From Sphingosinicella sp963974575 (GTDB lineage Bacteria; Pseudomonadota; Alphaproteobacteria; Sphingomonadales; Sphingomonadaceae), in the NCBI RefSeq assembly GCF_963974575.1, contig NZ_CAXBBQ010000004.1, positions 186,001-250,000 of the forward strand: 64,000 nucleotides of DNA, given 5' to 3'. Numbering within the stretch: position 1 is the first letter of the stretch; each line of letters opens with the position of its first letter. The position numbers were made by a program, and so were the translations under genes. Below, piece after piece: positions 1 to 7,755 of this stretch. A model generated the notes under the pieces. That model did not search any database. It had not been told where the DNA came from and saw only the letters and a list, made by a program, of their open reading frames with translations.

Positions 1-145
1 CCTCGATATCCGCCGCCGGGAAGCGCTCATCGATGCACTTCACTTCCTGCAGGCAGGCCACGTCCGGCTTTCGGCTCTCGAGCCATTCGAGAAGGCGCGG
101 CAGGCGCGCGGCGATTCCGTTGACGTTGAAGGTGGCGATGCGCAT
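1..145 (-). CDS. xthA: Exodeoxyribonuclease III, N-terminal part (cut by window edge)
   Basis: The first 48 codons read MRIATFNVNGIAARLPRLLE and continue to a PDVACLQEVKC segment. This is the typical beginning of the exonuclease III / AP endonuclease family: the FNVNG strand carries a metal-site Asn and the LQE motif carries the metal-binding Glu. The enzyme would act in base excision repair. The ATG at 145 is the natural family start. The rest of the gene lies outside the window, so the catalytic His and Asp residues cannot be checked. Confidence 0.85.
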   Translation of the reverse strand, partial: MRIATFNVNGIAARLPRLLEWLESRKPDVACLQEVKCIDERFPAADIE

Positions 146-176
146 GGCGCAGGGCTAACGCCCCGCACGCGTGCGG

Positions 177-506
177 TCAAACCGAGAAGGACGTGCCGCA
201 GCCGCAGCCCGACGCCGCGTTCGGATTGCGCACCTGAAAGGACGCCCCGCCGAGGCTTTCGACGAAATCCACTTCGGAGCCTTCCAACAGATCGAGGCTA
301 ACAGGATCGACGACAAGCTTCACGCCCCCGGTTTCGGTCGTGAGGTCTTCGGGCGCGATCTGGGTTTCGAGGCCGAAGCGATATTGAAAACCCGCGCAGC
401 CCCCGCCTTCGACGGAAAGCCGCAGGATTGCAGGCACGCCGCCCTGCCGGGTGGCAATGGCGGCAACGCGCGCCGCTGCGGCTTCGGTGAGGTGAAGTGC
501 GCTCAT
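177..506 (-). CDS. erpA: ErpA/IscA-type iron-sulfur cluster insertion protein
   Basis: This 109-residue A-type carrier has the three conserved cysteines of the HesB/IscA fold: Cys37 in VEGGGCAGFQY, and Cys101 and Cys103 in the C-terminal SGCGCGTSF. The family delivers Fe-S clusters to apo-proteins in the cytoplasm. The start at 506 (MSALHLTEAA) is chosen because the family begins with LT.AA; the frame stays open 15 codons further upstream, but those residues do not look like the family. It follows xthA on the opposite side of a 31-base gap, with no suf or isc genes visible. ErpA rather than IscA is a judgement from genomic isolation and sequence style. Confidence 0.85.
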   Translation of the reverse strand: MSALHLTEAAAARVAAIATRQGGVPAILRLSVEGGGCAGFQYRFGLETQIAPEDLTTETGGVKLVVDPVSLDLLEGSEVDFVESLGGASFQVRNPNAASGCGCGTSFSV

Positions 507-569
507 GCCGCAGAGATAGGGGTTTGCGGTACGCAGTTCAATGACGCGCACCGCAGATGATAAGAACGA

Positions 570-1712
570 TCAGTTCCCGGTCGGCTCCGCAGGACCGCCC
601 ACCGCGATTGTACCGGCGCTCTGCTGCGCGGCGAGCACGCGATCGCCGGCTTCGAGGAACGGCATCGGGTTCACCTGGCGGCCATCGATCAGCACTTCGT
701 AGTGGAGATGGCTGCCCGTGGAACGGCCCGTGGAGCCCATGCCGCCAATCTGTTCGCCACGGGCGATACGATCGCCCTTTTTCACGTCGAGACGCGACAT
801 GTGGCCGTAGCGCGTCACGATGCCGGCGCCGTGGTCGATTTCGACATATTTGCCGTAACCGCCCGGATGATAGCGCGCATCGACGACAACGCCGTCCGCA
901 GCCGCGTGGATCGGCTCGCCGACCGGACCGGCCAGATCGACGCCCTTGTGCATCGCGGTATCGCCCGTGAACGGATCATAGCGAACGCCGTAGCCCGAGG
1001 TGTAGGTGTAAGCCTTCACCGGCTTCAGCGACGGAATGGCGCTCATGCCCTTTTCGAGCAGATCGAGCTTCTGCCAGCTGACGAACAGCGCCTTGAACTG
1101 CGGCTCTGCGCCCGCGAGCGGCGAATCCGCCTTCTCTTCGGGGCCGCCCATGCCGAACGTCGACTGTTTTAGAAAACGCGTCGGCTGAAGACCCAGACGG
1201 CGAATGAGCGCGCTCGATGACTCGAAGCGGGCCTCGGCAGCCGTGCGGGCGTGATCAGCAAGCGCAAGCTGTGCGCGGTCCAGCTCGGCGAGCGGCTTCA
1301 GGACCGCCGAACCGCCGACGCCTGCGGCAGGCGCGAGCGCGGGCATCAGCGCCGCGAGCTGTGACGGGTCCGCCTTGCCGGAAACGAGCTGGGCGAGAAA
1401 TTGCTGGCGCTGCTCGACGCGCGCCGTCGTCTTCGCGACACCCTGGCGCAGCGCCGCGAGTTCGGCGCGCATGGCGGAGACTTCGTTCTCCGCCGACGCT
1501 TCGACCGTGCTGCTGCCGATCATCGCGCTCGTCGCCACTGCCGTGTAGGTCAGCAGCGCGGCAAGGCCGCTGAGGCCGATGACCTGCGCGCGCGTCGTCA
1601 GGCGGTACACCTGCATACCGACATCGCGCTTGTAATGAAGAAATTCGCGCTCGGGCAGCCGCTTTGCGACCTTGTCCCGAAACCCGGATGCGACCGTTTT
1701 TAAATCCAGCAC
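570..1712 (-). CDS. Membrane-anchored M23 family metallopeptidase
   Basis: The 380-residue protein has a short cytoplasmic N-terminus, one membrane segment (about residues 43-66), a coiled-coil-like region rich in Ala, Glu and Arg (about 75-120), and a C-terminal LytM/M23 domain. The zinc ligands are all present: His255 and Asp259 in HKGVDLAGP, and His335/His337 in GSHLHYEV. A complete set suggests an active peptidoglycan endopeptidase rather than an EnvC-type regulator, though the substrate bond is inferred from the family. The GTG at 1712 is preferred because the upstream extension (MRGHRVCAVRG) is uncharacteristic. It lies 110 bases downstream of the DUF455 gene on the same strand. Confidence 0.85.
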   Translation of the reverse strand: MLDLKTVASGFRDKVAKRLPEREFLHYKRDVGMQVYRLTTRAQVIGLSGLAALLTYTAVATSAMIGSSTVEASAENEVSAMRAELAALRQGVAKTTARVEQRQQFLAQLVSGKADPSQLAALMPALAPAAGVGGSAVLKPLAELDRAQLALADHARTAAEARFESSSALIRRLGLQPTRFLKQSTFGMGGPEEKADSPLAGAEPQFKALFVSWQKLDLLEKGMSAIPSLKPVKAYTYTSGYGVRYDPFTGDTAMHKGVDLAGPVGEPIHAAADGVVVDARYHPGGYGKYVEIDHGAGIVTRYGHMSRLDVKKGDRIARGEQIGGMGSTGRSTGSHLHYEVLIDGRQVNPMPFLEAGDRVLAAQQSAGTIAVGGPAEPTGN

Positions 1713-1822
1713 CAAACAAGACCCCCGCACTGCGCAAACGCGATGTCCGCGCAATAGATTCGTCTAACTCGTGTTTTTGGACCCCATGCCCTCCGAGCCC
1801 GGAGCGTTAGGTGACAAGCCGC

Positions 1823-2620
1823 CTAAGCGCTTGCAAGTGAATCATAAAATGCCGGCGTCAGACCGGCCTCGATTCGCGCCGAGTCGTTGAAGGGGCGTTT
1901 CAACGCACCTTTGAATCGGGAACTGACTAGGAACTGGAACGTTTGGGCCGGTTCGATTCGCAGTTCGTCGCAAAGGTGTCGGAACCAGCGATTCCCTACC
2001 GAAACATGAACAATTTCATCGTGGTAGATCGTGTTCAGAATGTCGGCGCTTAACGTGTCGCCTGCTGCGCGCAACCGGGATTCGGTCGCGGGCGTCACGT
2101 CGAGACCGCGCGCCTCGAGCACCTGGGGGACCACGGCGAGCCGTGCGAGCAGGTCGTCTGCAGTCGCCATCGCCGCCTCCCACAGGCCGTCGTGCGCAGG
2201 GAGATCGCCATAGGCTGCGCCGAGGTCCGCGAGCCGATCCGCAAGCAATCCGAAGTGCCGCGCCTCATCGTCCGCCACCGCCACCCAATCGTCGGTGAAG
2301 GCGCGCGGCATGGCACCGCCGAAACGGCCCGCCGCGTCCCACGCGAGGTCGATGGCGTTGAATTCGATGTGGGCGAGCGCGTGCAGCAGGGCGATCCGGC
2401 TGCGCTCCGAACCTGCCCGCCCCCGTTTCGGCATCCGCGAGGGCGGCAGCAATTCGGGATGCGGAGGACGCGCGGGGCGATCCGGCATCGCCGCGTCGTA
2501 AACGGCAGCGAGTTCGCCCGCGCGCCAGCGCCCCGCATAGTGCCGGGAAAGCCGCGACTTCTCCGCCGGGTCGGCCGTCAGCAGAACCTCGGCCGCAGCC
2601 GCGCCGATCGTCTCAGCCAA
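1823..2620 (-). CDS. DUF455 ferritin-like protein
   Basis: This is a 265-residue DUF455 protein. Three helical segments carry the Glu/His pattern of a ferritin-like di-metal four-helix bundle: HALAHIEFNAIDLAWD, ADDEARHFGLLADRL and IYHDEIVHVSVGNRW. The family is distantly related to the tRNA hydroxylase MiaE, but its own substrate is not established, so no reaction is assigned. The start codon is TTG at 2620. It overlaps the end of bcp by 8 bases, which implies translational coupling. The operon order is glnE, bcp, this gene. Confidence 0.8.
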   Translation of the reverse strand: MAETIGAAAAEVLLTADPAEKSRLSRHYAGRWRAGELAAVYDAAMPDRPARPPHPELLPPSRMPKRGRAGSERSRIALLHALAHIEFNAIDLAWDAAGRFGGAMPRAFTDDWVAVADDEARHFGLLADRLADLGAAYGDLPAHDGLWEAAMATADDLLARLAVVPQVLEARGLDVTPATESRLRAAGDTLSADILNTIYHDEIVHVSVGNRWFRHLCDELRIEPAQTFQFLVSSRFKGALKRPFNDSARIEAGLTPAFYDSLASA

Positions 2621-3077
2621 GCGCCTGCGCCGCCTTCAACACGGCCTCGGCATGGCCGGGCACCTTCACCTTGTGCCACACTTCGGCGATCTTGCCGTCG
2701 CGGCCGATGAGGAAAGTCGCACGCTCGATACCCATGTATTTGCGGCCGTAGAGCGTCTTTTCGACCCAGACGCCGTACTGCTCGATGGCCTTCGCGTCGG
2801 GATCGGAGCCGAGCTTCACGCCGAGGTCGTGCTTTGCCCGGAACTTCCCGTGCTTCGCGACCGTGTCCTTGGAAACGCCGAGCACGACGGTGTCGGCCTT
2901 GTCGAATTGCGGCAGGAGCCCGGTGAAATCGATCGCCTCGCGCGTGCAGCCGGACGTATCGTCCTTCGGGTAGAAATAGAGCACGAGCTTCTTGCCCGCG
3001 AAATCCTTGAGGGACAGAGGCCCATCTTCGCTGTCCAGCGTGAAGGCGGGCGCTTTCGAACCGGGCTTCGTCATCAT
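2613..3077 (-). CDS. bcp: Thioredoxin-dependent peroxiredoxin, BCP/PrxQ type, single cysteine
   Basis: This 154-residue peroxiredoxin reduces hydroperoxides in the cytoplasm. The active-site loop is YPKDDTSGCTREAIDF, with peroxidatic Cys44 and the conserved Thr41 and Arg. Many BCP proteins, including E. coli Bcp, have a resolving Cys five residues later; here that position is Ile49 and no other Cys exists in the protein. It must therefore work as a 1-Cys enzyme resolved by an external thiol. The ATG at 3077 overlaps the glnE stop by 4 bases (ATGA); a second ATG immediately follows. Confidence 0.9.
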   Translation of the reverse strand: MMTKPGSKAPAFTLDSEDGPLSLKDFAGKKLVLYFYPKDDTSGCTREAIDFTGLLPQFDKADTVVLGVSKDTVAKHGKFRAKHDLGVKLGSDPDAKAIEQYGVWVEKTLYGRKYMGIERATFLIGRDGKIAEVWHKVKVPGHAEAVLKAAQALG

Positions 3078-5839
3078 CGTGCCTTTCGTTTGACCTCGAA
3101 CACCGCCTCCCAGGCGGCAAGAACGGCCCTTTTGGCGTCCTCCAGCGCGGCTTTCAATGCGTCGAAATCAGCCATGCGCGTGGCGGCCGCCATCATCGCC
3201 TTTGCCGCCGCGGGTTGCTTCGGCGGTTCGTCGCCCTCGATCAACCGGAGAACGACGAGCAGGCGCGTCATCAGGTCATGGGCGCCGAGCACGTCTTCGG
3301 ACAACGCACCCGCCTTCACGAAATGCGCCGTCGCCGCGCCGAGATCGGGATCAAGACCCTCGCGTCGCGAAAGCTGGAGGAAATGCACGATGAATTCGAG
3401 ATCGATGAGCCCGCCCGGCGCGTGCTTCACATCCCACAGGCCGCCATCGCGGCGGGCCTTCGCCATGTCGCCGCGCATCTCCAGCACTTCGGCCTTGAAG
3501 CGCTCTGTATCGCGGGGCTTTGTCAGCGCCGCCGTGATGCCCGCCGAAACCGCGGCGCGGTCTTCCTCCGTCCCATAGACGACGCGCGCGCGGGTGAGCG
3601 CCATGTGCTCCCAGCTCCACGCTTCCTCCAGCTGGTAGCGCGCGAACGTATCGATATTCACCGCGAGCAGGCCCTGCTGGCCGGAGGGGCGCAGGCGCGT
3701 ATCCACCTCGAACAGCGGCCCCGCGGCGGTGCTGACGGTAAGCGCCCCGGTGAGGCGCTGGCCGAGCCGGTTGAACCATGTCGTCGCGGGCAGCGCCTTC
3801 GCGCCGTCCGACATCGCCTCGTGGTGACCGCTGAAAAGGAACACGAGATCGAGATCGGATTTCTCGGTGAGGATAGCGCCGCCATAACGGCCGAAGCCCA
3901 GCACAAGCAGCCGCCCGCCGGGCACGCGGCCGTGCGTCTCGGCGAACTCGGCCTGTACCGCATCGGCGAGCACGGCTATCGCGGCGTCAGCGAGTTTGGC
4001 GTGATCGCGCCCGACGCGGATCGGGTCCGCGCCGCCCTCGATGATCTGCACGCCGAGCTGGAAGCGGCGTTCGGCCACGAAGCGCCGCACCTCGTCGAGC
4101 TTGAGTTCCAGCGCATCGTGGCGGCGAAGGCGCGCGCGCAGCATGTCGGTAAGGTCTTCGGCGCACGGCAGCGGCGCGAACGCCTCGTTCGACAGCATGA
4201 TGTCGACGATCTCAGGCCGCCGCGCGAGCTTACCCGCGAGCACCGGCGCCAGTTCCAGAACGCGCGCGAGAAGCAGCGCGACGCGCGGATTCGCCTCGAT
4301 GAGCGCGAAGAACTGGATCGAGGAGGGCAGCGCGCCGAGAAAGTCGTCGAAACGCAGCAGCGCCTCTCGGCCGGTTCCCGCCGCGGCGAAGGCTTTGATG
4401 AGACCGGGGAGCGCGCTTTCGAGCTCGCGCTGGGCCGCATCGCTGCGAAGCGCGCGGTAGCTGCGGTCGCGCCAGCGGGCGATGAGGTCTGCAAGGTCGG
4501 CGTGCGGACCGATCCCGGCTTTCTTGAGCGCAGCCTTCAGCTGGGCGGGTTGGCGCGGCAGGCGGTCCACTTCGGCCTCGGCGATCAGCGCGTCGTAGAT
4601 GCGGCCGACGGCGATCGCATGGCGCTTGATCTCGCGCTCCATCGCCGCCCAGTCGCGATACCCCGCGAGCGCCGCGAGATCCTTGCGCTCCGGCGCACGC
4701 GTCGGGATTTGGTGGGTCTGCGCGTCCTCCAGCATCTGCAGGCGATGCTCTGACGTGCGGAGCACGCGGTAGGCAGCGGCGAGCGTCTCCGCCTCATCGG
4801 GCTTGATGCGTTCCGCCGCGACCAACGCCGCGAGCGCATCGAGCGTCGCGGGCTGGCGCAGCGTCCAGTCGCGCCCGCCGAAGATCAGCTGGTGGATTTG
4901 CGCGAAGAACTCGACCTCGCGGATGCCGCCGCGCCCACGCTTCAGGCAATAGCCGGGGCCGACCTCCTGCCGCTCATCATAATGGTCGCGGATCATCAGC
5001 GACATGTCTTGAATGTCGCGCACCGCGGTGTAATCGAGCGAGCGGCGCCAGACGAAAGGCTCGATCGCGGCAAGGAAGTCCTTGCCCATCTTCACGTCGC
5101 CGCCCACGGCACGCGCACGGATGAACGCCGCGCGCTCCCACGCCAGCGCTTCGGACTGGTAATAGGTCTCCGCGCCGCGGATCGGCATGGCGATCGGCGT
5201 CACCTCGGAGGCCGGCCGTAGCCGAAGATCGACGCGGAACACGTAGCCACCCGAATCCCGCATCTGCATCAGCTCGACCATCCGGCGTGCGATGCGGACT
5301 GCGGTATTGTCCGGGTCGTCGCCCTCGCGCACGGCGAGCTGGTCGCGGTCGTACAGCAGGATCAGGTCGACATCGCTCGAATAGTTGAGCTCGCGACTGC
5401 CGAGTTTGCCGAGCGCGATGGCGGTGAAGCCTTGCGGTCCCGCGCCGGGCATACGCTCGTCGATGGCGATGCGGATCGCGCGGTCGATGGCGCGGTCTGC
5501 AAGATCAGACAGCGCCGCCGTCACCTTTTCGAGCGGCCAGCGGCCGGAGATGTCGGCGAGCGCGATGGCGATGGCCGCGATACGCTTTGCCTCGCGCATC
5601 GCGGCGCCGTCGGCATCCGGGCCGTCAAGCAGCGCGAGCGCCGTTTCCATCAGCGGCTCGGGGCCTTCTGCGAGGTAGCTCAGGAGCACCTCGTCCTCGC
5701 GGCGCATCAGCGCGCGCAGATAGGGCGAATGTGTCCATGCGCGGGCACAGGCGTCCACATCCTCAAGCGCGGCGGAAATGCCGGTTTCGGTGAGTATACG
5801 TACGAGTTCGGCCGGCAGCGCTGGCGTTTTCTCCGCCAA
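3074..5839 (-). CDS. glnE: Bifunctional glutamine synthetase adenylyltransferase/deadenylyltransferase
   Basis: GlnE adds and removes AMP on glutamine synthetase in response to PII and glutamine. The 921-residue length is close to the E. coli enzyme (about 946). Both nucleotidyltransferase modules are visible: GSRELNYSSDVDL at residues 147-159 (deadenylylase half), and GRYGGAILTEKSDLDLVF in the C-terminal half (adenylylase). The start is a TTG at 5839 with AAAGGG about 7 bases upstream. Only 14 bases separate it from the stop of the NepR-EcfG gene on the same strand, so it may be read through from the stress operon. It overlaps bcp by 4 bases downstream. Confidence 0.93.
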   Translation of the reverse strand: MAEKTPALPAELVRILTETGISAALEDVDACARAWTHSPYLRALMRREDEVLLSYLAEGPEPLMETALALLDGPDADGAAMREAKRIAAIAIALADISGRWPLEKVTAALSDLADRAIDRAIRIAIDERMPGAGPQGFTAIALGKLGSRELNYSSDVDLILLYDRDQLAVREGDDPDNTAVRIARRMVELMQMRDSGGYVFRVDLRLRPASEVTPIAMPIRGAETYYQSEALAWERAAFIRARAVGGDVKMGKDFLAAIEPFVWRRSLDYTAVRDIQDMSLMIRDHYDERQEVGPGYCLKRGRGGIREVEFFAQIHQLIFGGRDWTLRQPATLDALAALVAAERIKPDEAETLAAAYRVLRTSEHRLQMLEDAQTHQIPTRAPERKDLAALAGYRDWAAMEREIKRHAIAVGRIYDALIAEAEVDRLPRQPAQLKAALKKAGIGPHADLADLIARWRDRSYRALRSDAAQRELESALPGLIKAFAAAGTGREALLRFDDFLGALPSSIQFFALIEANPRVALLLARVLELAPVLAGKLARRPEIVDIMLSNEAFAPLPCAEDLTDMLRARLRRHDALELKLDEVRRFVAERRFQLGVQIIEGGADPIRVGRDHAKLADAAIAVLADAVQAEFAETHGRVPGGRLLVLGFGRYGGAILTEKSDLDLVFLFSGHHEAMSDGAKALPATTWFNRLGQRLTGALTVSTAAGPLFEVDTRLRPSGQQGLLAVNIDTFARYQLEEAWSWEHMALTRARVVYGTEEDRAAVSAGITAALTKPRDTERFKAEVLEMRGDMAKARRDGGLWDVKHAPGGLIDLEFIVHFLQLSRREGLDPDLGAATAHFVKAGALSEDVLGAHDLMTRLLVVLRLIEGDEPPKQPAAAKAMMAAATRMADFDALKAALEDAKRAVLAAWEAVFEVKRKAR

Positions 5840-5853
5840 GGAGAGCCCTTTCG

Positions 5854-6600
5854 TTAGTCGCGCGCCAGCTGATCCACCTGTCCCATGATCTCGTCAAGCG
5901 CAGTCGTGCCCGATGCGGTCGAACCGCGCCGCGACGGCAGCCTGCCTTCCGCGATCACGAGCTCGAGCGCGGCGCGGCCGCGCGCAACGCGGCTCTTGAT
6001 GGTGCCGACCGCGCAGTCGCAGATCGACGCCGCCTCTTCATAGGCAAACCCGCCCGCGCCAACAAGGATCAGCGCCTCGCGCTGCGCAGGCGGCAGTTCG
6101 AGGAGTGCGCGCTGCAGGTCGGCGAGTTCGATCTGCTTGTCCTGCCCGGCGGGCGCGGACAGGATCCGATCGGCGACGAGTTCATCCCACTCGCCCTTGA
6201 AACGCGCGCGGCGCATCTGGCTGAGGAACAGGTTGCGCAGGATGATGAAGGTCCACGCGCGGATGTTCGTCCCTGCCTGAAAGCGATCGCGCGCAGCCCA
6301 CGCCTTCAGCAGCGTTTCCTGCACAAGATCGTCCGCCATGTCGCGATTGCCCGAAAGCGAACGCCCAAAGGCACGCAACTGCGGGATGATCGCCGTAAGC
6401 TCATCCTTGAACGCCTTGTCGGAAAGCTGCCCCGTCTTTGGCTCTTCGGGGCTCGTTTCCAGCCGGGCAAGCAGGTCGAGAAACGCCTGCGGCAGTGGCT
6501 GTGTTGCCGCATCGGCGTAGGCGGAGCGGAGGAATCCACCGATCACATCTGCACTGACGGGGCTGGCGGCGCCCTGCCCACCGATCTTCTGTTCGATCAT
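5854..6600 (-). CDS. ecfG: NepR-like anti-sigma segment fused in frame to ECF sigma factor EcfG
   Basis: The 248-residue protein has two parts. Residues about 19-48 (VIGGFLRSAYADAATQPLPQ, then AFLDLLARLE) match the two-helix core of NepR, the anti-sigma factor of the alphaproteobacterial general stress response. After an 18-residue linker, residues 67-130 form sigma region 2 (IIPQLRAFGRSLSGNRDMAD, then DLVQETLLKAW) and about 155-205 region 4 (ELPPAQREALILVGAGGFAY, then GTIKSRVARGR). In the usual arrangement NepR is a separate protein of about 60 residues. No in-frame ATG, GTG or TTG lies between the NepR core and the conserved start of region 2; the first is the TTG for Leu75, inside it. A strong RBS (GAGGGGGAAAG) precedes the ATG at 6600. 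A tail of about 40 residues follows region 4. Confidence 0.88.
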   Translation of the reverse strand: MIEQKIGGQGAASPVSADVIGGFLRSAYADAATQPLPQAFLDLLARLETSPEEPKTGQLSDKAFKDELTAIIPQLRAFGRSLSGNRDMADDLVQETLLKAWAARDRFQAGTNIRAWTFIILRNLFLSQMRRARFKGEWDELVADRILSAPAGQDKQIELADLQRALLELPPAQREALILVGAGGFAYEEAASICDCAVGTIKSRVARGRAALELVIAEGRLPSRRGSTASGTTALDEIMGQVDQLARD

Positions 6601-6622
6601 GTCTTTCCCCCTCGGGTCGTTT

Positions 6623-6763
6623 TCAGCGCGACCAGAAAAACAGCAGCGCCGCGAAGATCAGGACCACCATCGTAACCGAGAACATCAGGATATACCGAAC
6701 GATGTGCGGGGTTTCCCCGGCCCTCGCCTGGTTTGTCCTCACTGTTTCATGGTCTTTTTCCAT
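6623..6763 (-). CDS. 46-residue single-pass membrane protein in the stress response operon
   Basis: This short gene lies between phyR and the NepR-EcfG gene on the same strand. The product starts MEKDHETVRTNQARAGETPH, is polar and charged for about 25 residues, then has one strongly hydrophobic helix (about residues 25-43, including MFSVTMVVLIFAALLFFW), and ends in Ser-Arg. AGGAG sits about 9 bases before the ATG at 6763. The stop is 22 bases before the next start, so co-translation with the sigma factor is likely. I do not recognise a family. It has no lipobox or clear signal peptidase site. Membrane localisation is a confident reading; any role in stress signalling is inference from position only. 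Confidence 0.7.
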   Translation of the reverse strand: MEKDHETVRTNQARAGETPHIVRYILMFSVTMVVLIFAALLFFWSR

Positions 6764-6831
6764 GGCCCTGACTCCTACTTGGTGAAGGCTATGCCTCTGT
6801 CCGTCCCCTCACAAGGCAGCGAACGGAAGCA

Positions 6832-7626
6832 TCATTGCATTGCCGCGGTGCTATTGAAGAATAGCGCCTGCGCGATCGCCGCGGAAACGGTCGAACGCTG
6901 GAACGGCTTTGTGATGAGGAAGGTCGGCTCCGGACGCTCGCCGGTGAGGAGGCGCTCCGGAAAGGCCGTGATGAAGATCACGGGCACTGAGAATCGGCCG
7001 AGAATGTCCTTCACCGCGTCGATGCCCGAACTGTCGTCCGCAAGCTGGATGTCCGCCAGCACAAGCCCCGGCTCGGTTTCGATCGCCAGCGCCACCGCCT
7101 CATCGCGCGTGACCGCTATGCCGGTCACATCGTGGCCGAGATCCCGCACGATGCTGTCGAGGTCCATGCCGATAATCGGCTCGTCCTCGATGATGAGCAC
7201 GCGTGTGTGCGTCTGCCGGCTGATTTCGTCCATGGCTTCCTTCACGAGACCCGAGACACTGTCCGGGTCCAGATCGATCAGATAGCCGACGTCCTCGTGC
7301 GAAAAGCCCTCCATCGCGGTGAGCAGCAGCGCCTGGCGCGACAGCGGCGTGATCGCTGCGAGACGTTCGTGGGCGGCGCGCTCGAAATTGGTTGCCGCCG
7401 GCTCTTCCGAATCGACGTCGATGTTCGAAGAAGACCAGATGGCGTGGAAAACGCGGTAGAGTGCCAGCCTTTCGTCCACATCGCGCGGAAAATCCTCCGG
7501 CGCGCTCACGATCGCTTCCAGCGCCGCGCGCACGTAAGTGTCCCCGTCGCGCTGCGTTCCCGTAAGAGCCCGCGCATAACGGCGGAGCAGTGGAAGGTGC
7601 GGCGCGAGCTTCGCTGCCAATGTCAT
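6832..7626 (-). CDS. phyR: PhyR general stress response regulator (sigma-like domain plus receiver)
   Basis: PhyR is the anti-anti-sigma factor: when phosphorylated, its sigma-like domain captures NepR and frees EcfG. In this 264-residue copy residues 1-135 are the EcfG-like domain. Residues 141-264 are a receiver domain with Glu147/Asp148, phospho-acceptor Asp192 (LVLADIQLAD), Thr220 and Lys240. The PFxFATGYG-like motif (FATGUY class) reads PVIFITAFPERLLTGE, with Phe222 where most have Tyr. AGGAGG lies 11 bases before the ATG. No EcfG-type promoter is visible upstream on this strand. It is divergent from the phyP-like gene and 68 bases ahead of the small membrane protein gene. Confidence 0.94.
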   Translation of the reverse strand: MTLAAKLAPHLPLLRRYARALTGTQRDGDTYVRAALEAIVSAPEDFPRDVDERLALYRVFHAIWSSSNIDVDSEEPAATNFERAAHERLAAITPLSRQALLLTAMEGFSHEDVGYLIDLDPDSVSGLVKEAMDEISRQTHTRVLIIEDEPIIGMDLDSIVRDLGHDVTGIAVTRDEAVALAIETEPGLVLADIQLADDSSGIDAVKDILGRFSVPVIFITAFPERLLTGERPEPTFLITKPFQRSTVSAAIAQALFFNSTAAMQ

Positions 7627-7701
7627 GTGTTTGTCTGCCTCCTAGAAACCCGGACCACCCCCGAATGGTGGCCACCCCACACGAAAGTGGCGGCAAGCAT
7701 T

Positions 7702-7726
7702 GGAACGGTCGAGCCTTTCTTTTGTT
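7702..7726 (+). promoter_or_regulatory. EcfG-dependent promoter of the phyP-like gene
   Basis: GGAAC at 7702-7706 is followed by a 17-base spacer and GTT at 7724-7726. This fits the EcfG consensus GGAAC-N16/17-GTT. The predicted start near 7733 leaves a leader of about 23 bases before the ATG at 7756, with GGGGAC as the ribosome binding site. The sigma factor would thus feed back on the gene for its own signalling partner. Confidence 0.75.
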
Positions 7727-7755
7727 TCGCCCCATATCTAAGTTCGTTGGGGACA

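Noticed and set aside
5854..6600. Reading the NepR-like segment and EcfG as two separately translated genes
   Set aside because: There is no stop between them and no in-frame ATG, GTG or TTG in the linker; the first alternative start lies within sigma region 2 and would remove conserved residues.
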